This document shows, one piece after another, positions 14,149 to 21,744 of a DNA stretch of 21,744 nt. The stretch comes from CAZYXZ01 sp964651395 (GTDB lineage Bacteria; Actinomycetota; Actinomycetes; BP-191). The stretch covers positions 1 to 21,744 of the forward strand of contig CAZYXZ010000059.1 in assembly GCA_964651395.1 (NCBI GenBank). The letters are read 5' to 3'. Both the position numbers and the translations under genes were made by a program. Numbering within the stretch: the stretch's first letter is position 1; each line of letters begins with the position of its first letter. Below the pieces are notes generated by a model. That model saw only the letters and a list, made by a program, of their open reading frames with translations, was not told the DNA's origin and searched no databases.

Positions 14149-15684
14149 ATGAAGATGTCGCTCGCGAGCATCCTCGCGGAGAGCTCGAAGAAGCATCACG
14201 ACCGGACGGCGATCGTCATCGGCGATCTGCGGATCAATTACAAGGACCTCTGGGCCGGTGCCCGGCAGTACGCCGCGGTGCTTCGCGACAAGGGGATAGG
14301 CGAGGGCGACAAGGTCGCGCTGCTGCTGCCCAACACGCCGCACTTCCCGCTGGCCTACTTCGGCGTCCTGGCCCTCGGCGGTGTGGCCGTGCCGGTGCAT
14401 GCGCTGCTCAAGGCCGAGGAGATCGCCTTCGTCCTCGAGGACTCCGGCGCGAAGCTGCTGGTCTGCGCCGCCCCACTCCTGGGCGAGGGCGCGAAGGGCG
14501 CCGAGCTGGCCGGCGTACCCGTGATGTCGGTGCTCGACGGCGGCGACGCCACGATCGAGCGGATCGACACCGCCGCGTCCACCGCGAAGCCGGTCGACGG
14601 TCTCGTGCTGCGCGACCCGCTCGACACGGCGGTCGTGCTCTACACGTCCGGCACGACCGGCAAGCCCAAGGGCGCAATGCTCACGCACCTCAACGTGATC
14701 ATGAACGTCGACGTGTCCGTCATCGACACGATCGGCCTGACCAAGGACGACGTCGTCCTCGGCTGCCTGCCCCTCTTCCACACCTTCGGCCAGACCGTCG
14801 CGATGAACTGCTGCTTCCGCGTGGGCGCGACGATGGTGCTGATGCCGAAGTTCGACGGCGCCGACGCGCTGAACCTCCTCGACACGCAGAAGTGCACGGT
14901 GTTCATGGGCGTGCCGACGATGTACATCGGCCTGCTCGAGGCGGCGAAGACCGACGACCGCCGGCCGCAGCTGCGCAAGGCGGTGTCCGGCGGCGCCTCC
15001 CTGCCGCTGACCGTGCTGGAGAAGTTCAAGGAGGTCTTCGGCTCGGACATCTACGAGGGCTACGGCCTCACGGAGACCTCACCGGTGGCGACGTTCAACC
15101 AGGCGGAGATCGGGCGCAAGCCCGGCACGGTGGGCACCTCGATCTGGGGCGTCGACACCGAGATCGCGAAGGCGGAGCTCGAGGACCGGATCGAGCTGCT
15201 GCCCACCGGCGAGCTCGGCGAGGTGGTCATGCGCGGCCACAACATCTTCGCGGGCTACCTCAACAACCCGGACGCCACGGCGTCCGCGATCGTGGACGGC
15301 TGGTTCCGTTCCGGCGACCTCGGCACGAAGGACGAGGACGGCTTCGTCAGCATCGTCGACCGCAAGAAGGACATGGTCATCCGCGGCGGCTACAACGTGT
15401 ACCCGCGCGAGGTCGAGGAAGTACTGCTGCGCCACCCGGCGATCGCGCAGGTCGCGGTGATCGCCGTACCCGACGACACGTACGGCGAGGAGGTCTGCGC
15501 GGTGGTCGTGCGCGCGGAGGGCGCCGACGCCGACGACGAGGCGCTGGCCAACGACATCCGCGAGTGGTCGAAGGGCCAGATCGCGGCGCACAAGTACCCG
15601 CGGGTCATCCACTTCGTCGACGCCTTCCCGCTCGGCCCGTCCGGCAAGGTGCTCAAGCGCGAGCTGGTCGTCCGCTTCGGCTGA
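14149..15684 (+). CDS. AMP-forming acyl-CoA synthetase (long-chain fatty acid--CoA ligase type)
   Basis: This 511-aa ANL-superfamily enzyme activates a carboxylic acid as acyl-AMP and transfers it to CoA. The motifs are in order. The AMP P-loop LYTSGTTGKPKGA spans residues 164-176, YEGYGLTETSP 302-312, and GWFRSGDLG with DRKKDMVIRGGYNVYP 384-419. The C-terminal GPSGK carries the catalytic Lys500. The ending KRELVVRFG shows it is full length. Chain length cannot be read; the YNVYP hinge and overall pattern fit medium/long-chain FadD-like ligases. It interrupts the tsaE-tsaB order that is contiguous in many actinobacteria, and is preceded by its own strong ribosome binding site. Confidence 0.93.
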   Translation: MKMSLASILAESSKKHHDRTAIVIGDLRINYKDLWAGARQYAAVLRDKGIGEGDKVALLLPNTPHFPLAYFGVLALGGVAVPVHALLKAEEIAFVLEDSGAKLLVCAAPLLGEGAKGAELAGVPVMSVLDGGDATIERIDTAASTAKPVDGLVLRDPLDTAVVLYTSGTTGKPKGAMLTHLNVIMNVDVSVIDTIGLTKDDVVLGCLPLFHTFGQTVAMNCCFRVGATMVLMPKFDGADALNLLDTQKCTVFMGVPTMYIGLLEAAKTDDRRPQLRKAVSGGASLPLTVLEKFKEVFGSDIYEGYGLTETSPVATFNQAEIGRKPGTVGTSIWGVDTEIAKAELEDRIELLPTGELGEVVMRGHNIFAGYLNNPDATASAIVDGWFRSGDLGTKDEDGFVSIVDRKKDMVIRGGYNVYPREVEEVLLRHPAIAQVAVIAVPDDTYGEEVCAVVVRAEGADADDEALANDIREWSKGQIAAHKYPRVIHFVDAFPLGPSGKVLKRELVVRFG

Positions 15685-15700
15685 CCCGCAGGGGCGCGTC

Positions 15701-15706
15701 TACGCT
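15701..15706 (+). promoter_or_regulatory. Possible leaderless -10 box for tsaB-rimI-tsaD
   Basis: TACGCT lies six bases before GTG 15713, no Shine-Dalgarno is visible, and the gap after the ligase is only 28 bases. The pattern matches the boxes before glmS and alr. Confidence 0.35.
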
Positions 15707-15712
15707 TCGTCG

Positions 15713-16348
15713 GTGCTGGTACTCGCTCTCGACACGTCGACCGACCGCGCCTCCGTGGCGCTGTTCGACGGCTCGGCGTGGGCCGCGCGCGAGGGCGAGG
15801 GCGTCAACCGGCACGGGGAGCAGCTCGCGCCGCTGATCGCCGAGCTGCTCGCCGAAGCCGGGGCCTCGGCGGCGCAGCTGGACCGCGTGGCGGTCGGCGT
15901 CGGGCCGGCGCCGTTCACCGGGCTCCGCGTGGGGATGATGACCGCGGTCGCGCTCGGCCACGCGCTGTCCATCCCGGTCGACGGCGTGGTCTCGCTCGAC
16001 GCGCTCGCCGCGCAGTCCGGCCCGGGACCGCTCGTCGTGGTCACGGACGCGCGGCGCAAGGAGGTCTACTGGGCGGGCTACGACGCGGCCGGCGTACGCA
16101 CGGAAGGCCCGGATGTCGCCAAGCCCGCCGACCTGGCGCCGCGCATCGACAGTCGTCGCATCGTCGGGCCGGGCGCGGCCCTCTACCCCGACCTGCTCCC
16201 CGCCGCGAAGCTCGACGCCGGGCAGCGGCCCTGCGCCGACTGGGTCGGGGCGCTCGCGCTGGCCGGCCGCACCGTTCCGGTGACCCCGCTCTACCTGCGC
16301 CGGCCGGACGCGGTCGAGCCGGGCCCGCCGAAGCCCGCGCTGCGATGA
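15713..16348 (+). CDS. tsaB: tRNA threonylcarbamoyladenosine biosynthesis protein TsaB
   Basis: TsaB is the catalytically inactive ASKHA-fold partner that dimerises with TsaD for t6A37 synthesis. The N-terminal LVLALDTSTDRASVAL, the central GVGPAPFTGLRVGM and the C-terminal TPLYLRRPDAV are family hallmarks. Its 211 aa are typical. GTG 15713 is the only start that keeps the first beta strand whole. It overlaps rimI by four bases (ATGA), and the trio tsaB-rimI-tsaD is the standard actinobacterial arrangement. Confidence 0.95.
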   Translation: MLVLALDTSTDRASVALFDGSAWAAREGEGVNRHGEQLAPLIAELLAEAGASAAQLDRVAVGVGPAPFTGLRVGMMTAVALGHALSIPVDGVVSLDALAAQSGPGPLVVVTDARRKEVYWAGYDAAGVRTEGPDVAKPADLAPRIDSRRIVGPGAALYPDLLPAAKLDAGQRPCADWVGALALAGRTVPVTPLYLRRPDAVEPGPPKPALR

Positions 16349-16854
16349 ACGTCCAGTTCCGGCTCATGACCGAGGCCGACGTCGACGCGGTGCTGCCGCT
16401 GGAGGACGAGCTGTTCGGCGACCCGTGGACGGCGGCGATCTTCGCCTCCGAGCTCAAGCACCGGGACAGTCGCTACTTCGTCGTGGCCGAGGACGGGGAT
16501 CAGATCGTCGGCTACGGCGGCCTGGCCGAGCTCCCCGACGACGGCTCCGTCCAGAGCATCGGCGTCGCGCGCGCATACCAGCGGCAGGGCATCGGCACGC
16601 GACTGCTGCTCGCACTGATGCGCGAGGCGCACGCGCGCGGCATCACGCGCGTCAGCCTCGAGGTGCGCGCCGACAACACGGACGCGCAGACGCTCTACAG
16701 CCGCTTCGGCTTCGCGCCGGTCGGCGTGCGCCCGCGCTACTACCCGCCGGACGGCATGGACGCGCTCGTGATGTTCGCCGAGGACACCGACACCGTGACG
16801 TACGCCGACCGCCTCGACCGGATCGAGGCAGCGCTCCCGGTGCCGCATGAGTGA
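16345..16854 (+). CDS. rimI: Ribosomal protein S18-alanine N-acetyltransferase
   Basis: This GNAT-fold enzyme acetylates the N-terminal alanine of ribosomal protein S18 in the best-studied bacteria. The 169-aa protein has FRLMTEADVDAVLPLEDELF, PWTAAIFASEL, the acetyl-CoA loop GVARAYQRQGIGTRLL, and LEVRADNTDAQTLYSRFGFAPVG followed by RPRYYPP, all as in RimI. A C-terminal tail of about 25 residues extends past the usual end. ATG 16345 overlaps the tsaB stop, and its own stop overlaps tsaD by eight bases, so all three are coupled. Actinobacterial RimI may acetylate other proteins, which sequence cannot show. Confidence 0.93.
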   Translation: MNVQFRLMTEADVDAVLPLEDELFGDPWTAAIFASELKHRDSRYFVVAEDGDQIVGYGGLAELPDDGSVQSIGVARAYQRQGIGTRLLLALMREAHARGITRVSLEVRADNTDAQTLYSRFGFAPVGVRPRYYPPDGMDALVMFAEDTDTVTYADRLDRIEAALPVPHE

Positions 16855-17866
16855 GGCTCTCGTGCTGGGAATCGAGACGTCGTGCGACGAGACCGGCGTC
16901 GGCATCGTCCGCGGCAGCACGCTGCTGGCCGACGAGGTCGCCTCCTCGGTCGAGGAGCACGCGCGCTTCGGCGGGGTCGTGCCGGAGGTGGCCAGCCGCG
17001 CGCACCTCGAGGCGCTCGTGCCGACGGTCGAGCGGGCGCTCGCCACGGCGAAGGTGCAGCTCAAGGATCTCGACGCGATCGCCGTCACCCACGGTCCCGG
17101 GCTGGCCGGCGCGCTGCTGGTCGGGGTTGCGTCGGCGAAGGCCTACGCGACCGCGCTCGGCGTACCGCTGATCGCGGTGAACCACCTCGCCGCGCACGTC
17201 GCGGTCGACGTCCTCGAGCACGGCGACCTGCCGCAGCCGTGCATCGCGATGCTGGTCTCCGGCGGGCACAGCTCGCTGCTGCTGGTCCGCGACGTGACCG
17301 ACACGGAGTCCCTGGGGGCGACGCTCGACGATGCCGCGGGGGAGGCCTTCGACAAGGTGGCGCGGCTGCTCGGCCTGCCCTTCCCGGGCGGCCCGCACAT
17401 CGACCGCGTGGCGCGCGAGGGCGACGCCGCGGCCGTGGCCTTCCCCCGCGGGCTCCAGGACGGCTCGCTCGACGTGTCCTTCTCCGGCCTCAAGACGGCG
17501 GTGGCCCGGTGGGTCGAGGCGAAGCGCCGCGCCGGCGAGGAGGTCCCGGTGGCCGACGTGGCGGCCAGCTTCCAGGAGGCCGTGGTCGACGTCCTCGTCG
17601 ACAAGGCGCTCGAGGCCTGCCGGCGGGAGGGCGTCGAGGACCTGCTGATCGCGGGCGGGGTGGCCGCCAACAGCCGCCTGCGGGCGGTGGCGGCCGAGCG
17701 GGCCGAGCGGGCCGGCGTACGGCTGCGCGTGCCCAGGCCGGGCCTGTGCACCGACAACGGGGCCATGGTGGCCGCGCTGGGCGCCCAGCTGGCCGCCCGG
17801 GGCGTCAGCAGCCCCCTCGACGTCCCCGCTGACCCCGGGCTGCGCCTCGGGTCCCGCTCGGGTTGA
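16847..17866 (+). CDS. tsaD: tRNA N6-adenosine threonylcarbamoyltransferase TsaD
   Basis: TsaD transfers the threonylcarbamoyl group to A37 of tRNAs that read ANN codons. The ASKHA-fold signatures are LGIETSCDETGVGI at the N-terminus, VTHGPGLAGALLVG, and the metal site NHLAAHVAVD with His113 and His117. VSGGHSSLLLV and CTDNGAMVAALG, with the third ligand Asp303, complete the set. The 339-aa length is normal. ATG 16847 overlaps the end of rimI by eight bases. Its stop codon TGA lies inside the -35 hexamer of the groES promoter, so this operon and the chaperonin operon abut with no spare sequence. Confidence 0.97.
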   Translation: MSEALVLGIETSCDETGVGIVRGSTLLADEVASSVEEHARFGGVVPEVASRAHLEALVPTVERALATAKVQLKDLDAIAVTHGPGLAGALLVGVASAKAYATALGVPLIAVNHLAAHVAVDVLEHGDLPQPCIAMLVSGGHSSLLLVRDVTDTESLGATLDDAAGEAFDKVARLLGLPFPGGPHIDRVAREGDAAAVAFPRGLQDGSLDVSFSGLKTAVARWVEAKRRAGEEVPVADVAASFQEAVVDVLVDKALEACRREGVEDLLIAGGVAANSRLRAVAAERAERAGVRLRVPRPGLCTDNGAMVAALGAQLAARGVSSPLDVPADPGLRLGSRSG

Positions 17867-17892
17867 CTCCCGGGGTCACACCGACCTAACCT
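17863..17892 (+). promoter_or_regulatory. groES-groEL promoter
   Basis: TTGACT (17863-17868) and TAACCT (17887-17892) are separated by 18 bases, a good sigma-A-type promoter. The start point would fall near 17899, inside the CIRCE element, and the leader would be about 110 nt. Confidence 0.75.
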
Positions 17893-17895
17893 GAG

Positions 17896-17922
17896 TTGGC
17901 ACTCGGCACCGTCGAGTGCTAA
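17896..17922. promoter_or_regulatory. CIRCE operator (HrcA binding site)
   Basis: TTGGCACTC, nine bases, then GAGTGCTAA matches the CIRCE consensus TTAGCACTC-N9-GAGTGCTAA with a single mismatch (A to G in the third position). HrcA represses groESL from this element in actinobacteria. A third half-site TGGCACTC at 17926-17933 lies four bases from the right arm's GAGTGCTA in inverted orientation. Confidence 0.93.
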
Positions 17923-18008
17923 AACTGGCACTCAGGCAGCTGACCCCCGCGACGGCAGCCGCCTCATGCCGCACACACGTGGAAACGAAACGAAGGAGTA
18001 GGCCGACG

Positions 18009-18311
18009 ATGTCGAAGGCCAAGGTCGCAATCAAGCCGCTCGAGGACCGCATCGTGGTCCTGCCGTCCGAGGCTGAGGAGAAGACGGCCTCCGGGCTGGT
18101 CATCCCCGACACCGCCAAGGAGAAGCCCCAGGAGGGCACGGTCGTTGCCGTGGGCCCCGGTCGCTTCGAGGACGGCGCGCGCGTACCGCTGGACGTGAAG
18201 GTCGGTGACACCGTGATCTACAGCAAGTACGGCGGCACCGAGGTCAAGTACAACCTCGAGGAGTACCTCGTGCTCTCCGCACGGGACGTCCTCGCCGTCA
18301 TCGAGAAGTAG
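18009..18311 (+). CDS. groES: Co-chaperonin GroES
   Basis: GroES is the heptameric lid of the GroEL folding chamber. The 100-aa protein shows IKPLEDRIVVLPSEAEEKTASGL with the mobile loop, DTAKEKPQEGTVVAVGPG, and VKVGDTVIYSKYGGTEVKY followed by EEYLVLSARDVLAVIE, all diagnostic. ATG 18009 is preceded by AAGGAG at 17993-17998. It is under the CIRCE element and shares a transcript with groEL, 75 bases downstream. Confidence 0.98.
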   Translation: MSKAKVAIKPLEDRIVVLPSEAEEKTASGLVIPDTAKEKPQEGTVVAVGPGRFEDGARVPLDVKVGDTVIYSKYGGTEVKYNLEEYLVLSARDVLAVIEK

Positions 18312-18326
18312 TCACCGACCGCGCCG

Positions 18327-18361
18327 CCCCGGCCCCGCCTGAGTGAGGCGGTACGTCGGGG
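18327..18361 (+). other. Intercistronic hairpin between groES and groEL
   Basis: CCGCCT (18335-18340) and AGGCGG (18346-18351) pair around a five-base loop, and CCCCG (18327-18331) with CGGGG (18357-18361) can close an outer stem. There is no T-tract. groESL transcripts of some bacteria are processed at such a hairpin, which would allow different levels of the two proteins. That role is inferred here. Confidence 0.5.
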
Positions 18362-18386
18362 CGTCGCGGTCTTTGGAGAGGGACAC

Positions 18387-20021
<1,635 letters not shown>

Positions 20022-20028
20022 TAGACAC

Positions 20029-20068
20029 CAGAGAGGGCCCGGGGGCTGACGCCTCCGGGCCCTCTCTG
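20029..20068. terminator. Strong terminator hairpin after groEL
   Basis: CAGAGAGGGCCCGG (20029-20042) and CCGGGCCCTCTCTG (20055-20068) are perfectly complementary over 14 bases. Three more inner pairs, one of them G-U, close a CTGACG loop. The plus-strand side ends in ATTT only. It sits between convergent groEL and the minus-strand gene ending at 20082 and can serve both. Confidence 0.88.
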
Positions 20069-20081
20069 ATTTGCGAGTTCG

Positions 20082-20606
20082 TTAGGACAGCCGAGTGCCA
20101 TCGGCGAGGGCTAGGCGTTGACGTTGCTCCATCCCGGTCCAGTCACCGGCAAGAAGAAGCACCTCGTCACATGTGGTGCCCTCGATGGTCCAGCCGGCAA
20201 AGTCGCCGTCCTGGCGCCAGGCAAGCGTGCAGTCCTCCTGAAAGCATGCGAGTGTCGACTCGGTCAGAAGAAGCGCGCCAAGACCGAGGAGCAGCCGCAC
20301 CTCCGCCATGCGGAGCCCATGGTCGGCATATCGCCTAATGGCCAGTGGTGGGTAAATCGGGGTGCCTTCTCTGAGACCGTATGCAACGACGAATTCACCC
20401 GCGTACGGCAGGATCAGGAGTCGACCAAGATCCTCATTCAGCAACAGAATACCGCCGGTGATATCAGCGGCTACGGCCTCGGGAAGGTCCACGTCGTCTG
20501 CCCACACAAGCCGCAACACGGCAGATCTGGCTCCGGGTAGTTCGAGTCTTCCCCAAGCACCCAACCGCGCGATGCCGCTTGAGATTGGAGCAATGCTGAG
20601 CGTCAC
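20082..20606 (-). CDS. Unrecognised protein, candidate immunity protein of the adjacent RHS-PIN toxin
   Basis: I do not recognise this 174-aa protein. It is acidic and Leu-rich, with no signal peptide or membrane segment that I can see. Notable segments are GRLELPGARSAVLRLVWADDVDLP, ITGGILLLNEDLG, LRMAEVRLLLGLGALLLTEST, two cysteines in LACFQEDCTLAWRQDGDFAGW, and ending GDWTGMEQRQRLALADGTRLS. Start is GTG 20606, with GGAG ten bases upstream lying across the end of the toxin gene, so translation is coupled. The gene starts five bases after the RHS-PIN stop on the same strand, the standard position of an immunity gene. GC is about 57% over 20341-20460, far below its neighbours. Function is inferred from position only. 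An ORF on the opposite strand is judged a shadow. Confidence 0.72.
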   Translation of the reverse strand: MTLSIAPISSGIARLGAWGRLELPGARSAVLRLVWADDVDLPEAVAADITGGILLLNEDLGRLLILPYAGEFVVAYGLREGTPIYPPLAIRRYADHGLRMAEVRLLLGLGALLLTESTLACFQEDCTLAWRQDGDFAGWTIEGTTCDEVLLLAGDWTGMEQRQRLALADGTRLS

Positions 20607-20611
20607 CGCCG

Positions 20612-21744
20612 TTAAGCTCCCGGGGCGATCAAGCGACCATCGCCCCGCAGCTTGAGCACTGCACTCACAAGATCACGGTCGCCAGTAATAAGTGGCATCC
20701 CGTGTTCCAGGGCCGTGGCTCCGATAACGACGTCGTTCGTGAACCCTTGCAGTTCGGCATTGAAGCCTCTCAGCTGCGCGGCAACTTGAGCACGCAGAAC
20801 TGCCGACGTGCCGTCCGCGATGACGGGCAGACCCTCGGCGTAGAACCCCTGCTCGGCAGCCTCCCGTTGGACGGTGACCGAGATCACGGCACATTCGCCC
20901 GGTTTCATGAGCCTCCTCGCCGCCGCCTGCGCCTTGACGGCTGATGTGTCTAGCAGGACGTCCAGAGAACAGTCGGCCGTCGGCATCGGGTCTGGTACCG
21001 GAGGAGGCCTTGGGCTCGGCTTCGGATCGGTTTCCTCACCCCTATCACTTTCGCATCTGGATGATGGGATGCAGCGGAGGACGTTGCCGAGCTCATCGAG
21101 CACATAGGTCGCTCCTGCGTAGACGACGATGCCCCCGCCGACGCCGGCTGCCGCGGCGGCGAAGCAGCCATGGCCGGAACCGGCGCTCGTCGCTCGGGGC
21201 CCGCCCAGGGTCGCGAGCCGGAGGCAGAGATTCTCACCGACCAGGACTGCCGGGCCGGCCAAGAGCCCGGCCTGGTTCAGCTCGTCATCGGTGACCGAGG
21301 TGCTCAGGCCGCTGGGGTCTTGGTGGTTGATGGGGTCGTTGTCGGCGTAGGGGTAGGGGTTGGCGACGGTGGGGGTGCCGGGGGTGCCGTCGAGGGGGTC
21401 GGTGCTGGTGAAGCTGGCGGTGACCGGGTCGAGGGTGCGGGCGCGTAGGTGGATCTGGCTGTGGGTGTGCAGTTCGCCGCGGTAGCCCAAGGCGGGCAGC
21501 GGTTCGCTGGGCTGCAGTGGTGGGAGCGGGCCGATCCCCGTGCTGGTGCCCTGCGGGCGGCCCCACGGCTCGTAGCCGCTGCCCGGGGTGACCAGGTCGG
21601 TGTTGGCGCTGGTCGCGGTGAGGTTGCCGCGCACATCGTGCGGCAGCGCGATGAGCGTCGCGCCGCGCCCCGCGTACACCCAGTCCCCTGGGGTGCCGAC
21701 CAGGTCGCTGTGCACGCCGTCGCGGTCGAGGCCGAGGAGCTGGT
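20612..21744 (-). CDS. RHS repeat-associated core protein with C-terminal PIN nuclease-like toxin domain (5' end beyond window)
   Basis: The frame is open to the right edge, so this is the C-terminal part of a large RHS/YD-repeat protein. Residues are numbered from the GTG at 21715. The RHS core (about 78-137) reads LGYRGELHTHSQIHLRAR, TLDPVTASFTSTDPLDG, YPYADNDPINHQDPSGL, ending in the DPxGL junction after which toxin tips vary. Next come a hydrophobic Ala/Gly/Val segment (185-205), a proline-rich linker (231-245) and a PIN domain (about 251-363). LLDTSAV gives Asp256, VQREA Glu285, FTNDVVIGATALEHG Asp328 and LITGDRDL Asp346, the full acidic tetrad of PIN ribonucleases. It is therefore probably a contact-dependent or secreted polymorphic toxin that cuts RNA. 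GC drops from about 75% in the core to about 60% in the PIN part. The gene is followed by a candidate immunity gene. Confidence 0.87.
   Translation of the reverse strand, partial: QLLGLDRDGVHSDLVGTPGDWVYAGRGATLIALPHDVRGNLTATSANTDLVTPGSGYEPWGRPQGTSTGIGPLPPLQPSEPLPALGYRGELHTHSQIHLRARTLDPVTASFTSTDPLDGTPGTPTVANPYPYADNDPINHQDPSGLSTSVTDDELNQAGLLAGPAVLVGENLCLRLATLGGPRATSAGSGHGCFAAAAAGVGGGIVVYAGATYVLDELGNVLRCIPSSRCESDRGEETDPKPSPRPPPVPDPMPTADCSLDVLLDTSAVKAQAAARRLMKPGECAVISVTVQREAAEQGFYAEGLPVIADGTSAVLRAQVAAQLRGFNAELQGFTNDVVIGATALEHGMPLITGDRDLVSAVLKLRGDGRLIAPGA

Noticed and set aside
20118..20540. 140-aa plus-strand open frame opposite the candidate immunity gene
   Set aside because: It has no ribosome binding site and lies antisense to a gene with good spacing, start and coupling to the toxin.
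20612..20965. PIN region as a stand-alone VapC-type toxin with the next gene as antitoxin
   Set aside because: The frame is continuous with the RHS core and has no start or ribosome binding site at the PIN boundary; VapB normally precedes VapC and is much smaller.

Overview
The window is high-GC actinomycete chromosome (order and genus not assignable from sequence alone). The evidence is dense GTG/TTG starts, 1-8 bp stop/start overlaps, TANNNT -10 boxes only 6-7 nt before start codons, and a gene order (glmS, nnr, alr, tsaE, tsaB, rimI, tsaD, groES, groEL) that matches the conserved actinobacterial block known from Mycobacterium. Most of it is core housekeeping. Three parts look accessory: a TetR/secreted beta-propeller pair (1866-3964), a small membrane DM13 protein (6398-7132), and an RHS toxin-immunity module at the right edge (20082-21744).

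Layout. 1-1912: end of the ribosomal/RNA polymerase operon, with rpoA (3' end), rplQ with a long acidic tail, and truA. 1866-3964, minus strand: a TetR regulator and a secreted five-Asp-box protein, co-transcribed with overlapping ATGA. A near-perfect 28-bp palindrome covers their promoter, and the cassette overlaps the 3' end of truA. 4000-6314: a sigma-A-type promoter, then rplM-rpsI-glmM. 6323-6392: a nested inverted repeat separating glmM from the convergent DM13 gene. 7140-10811: glmS, acpS and a fused nnrE/nnrD NAD(P)HX repair enzyme. 10809-14106: alr, a membrane-anchored alpha/beta hydrolase, a family-4 uracil-DNA glycosylase and tsaE, all overlapping. 14116-15684: an acyl-CoA ligase with its own ribosome binding site. 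15701-17866: tsaB, rimI and tsaD. 17863-20068: a CIRCE-controlled groES-groEL operon ending in a strong terminator.

How the genes work together. GlmS makes glucosamine-6-phosphate and GlmM isomerises it to glucosamine-1-phosphate for UDP-GlcNAc. Alr supplies D-alanine for peptidoglycan. TsaB, TsaD and TsaE together make the t6A37 tRNA modification. RimI acetylates a ribosomal protein N-terminus. AcpS activates acyl carrier protein.

The most interesting locus is 20082-21744. An RHS core, running off the right edge, ends in the usual DPxGL junction. It is followed by a hydrophobic stretch, a proline-rich linker and a PIN ribonuclease-like tip with all four expected acidic residues. Five bases downstream lies an unrecognised 174-aa gene in the position of an immunity gene. 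GC falls from about 75% in the RHS core to about 57-60% in the tip and the downstream gene, as expected for a swapped toxin cassette.
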